Origin: an uncultured Selenomonadales bacterium
Lineage (GTDB): Bacteria; Bacillota; Negativicutes; Selenomonadales; Selenomonadaceae
Reading direction: 5' to 3'
DNA length: 5,743 nt
Assembly: GCA_937877545.1 (NCBI GenBank)
Contig: CALFJE010000059.1
Location: forward strand, 1 to 5,743
The translations under genes were made by a program, and so were the position numbers. Shown one piece after another: positions 5,689 through 5,743 of the stretch. The notes beneath the pieces are model-generated. The model searched no databases, was not told the origin of the DNA, and worked only from the letters and a program-made list of their open reading frames with translations. Numbering within the stretch: the first letter of the stretch is position 1; every line of letters begins with the position of its first letter.

Positions 5689-5743
5689 ATGAGTGTTAAG
5701 GAATTCGTCAAACAGTGGGCAAACGTCGCGGGCGAACGCGCCA
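5689..5743 (+). CDS. 5' end of divergent gene, possibly an MmeI-type (type IIG) DNA methyltransferase
   Basis: ATG 5689 is preceded, at 6 bases, by a strong GGGAGGAG ribosome binding site (5675-5682), so this is very probably a real gene start. Only 18 residues are visible, MSVKEFVKQWANVAGERA, before the window ends. From memory of the family, the pattern F-x3-W-x(4-5)-G-x-E-R-A resembles the extreme N-terminus of MmeI-type restriction/DNA methyltransferase proteins, which tend to read FIxRWxxxGGAERANYxxFL. This is far too short to be decisive. The gene points away from the TcmP/radical-SAM operon and shares its AT-rich intergenic region. The existence of a gene is well supported; the product is a hypothesis. 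Confidence 0.6.
   Translation, partial: MSVKEFVKQWANVAGERA

Overview
The window looks like a bacterial chromosome fragment, most likely from an anaerobic, gut-type member of the Bacillota. The support is indirect: strong GGAGG-type ribosome binding sites with a TTG start, an NhaC-type antiporter, and a BglA-type phospho-beta-glucosidase paired with a Cof-type HAD phosphatase. The lineage is not fixed by anything in the sequence, and Negativicutes is only a guess. There are six protein-coding genes; two run off the window ends. I found no RNA genes, CRISPR arrays, insertion sequences or long repeats.

Left part (1-1204, minus strand): an NhaC-family Na+/H+ antiporter whose C-terminal end lies beyond base 1. 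It is divergent from a two-gene plus-strand operon (1377-3684): a Cof-type HAD sugar-phosphatase-like hydrolase, then, 13 bases later, a GH1 6-phospho-beta-glucosidase. This operon fits intracellular breakdown of PTS-imported beta-glucosides, although no PTS gene is in the window. It ends in a clear intrinsic terminator (3706-3731).

Right part (3735-5578, minus strand): a two-gene operon converging on the sugar operon. The first gene (4499-5578) resembles the three-Cys-motif partner family (TcmP), a Rossmann/methyltransferase-like protein with a C-terminal winged-helix-like tail. The second (3735-4493) is a radical-SAM-like protein of the SplB/DUF5131 type, with an atypical CX3CX3C cysteine motif. 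The two are translationally coupled and sit behind a good sigma-A promoter (5625-5653). Their biochemical function is, to my knowledge, not established. The TcmP-like gene is visibly more AT-rich than the left half of the window, which suggests acquisition by transfer.

Right edge (5689 onward, plus strand): a divergent gene with an excellent ribosome binding site; only 18 residues are visible. They resemble the N-terminus of MmeI-type (type IIG) DNA methyltransferase/restriction proteins, so the TcmP/radical-SAM pair may border a defence locus. That link is a hypothesis. The TcmP/radical-SAM pair and its possible defence neighbour are the most interesting content here.
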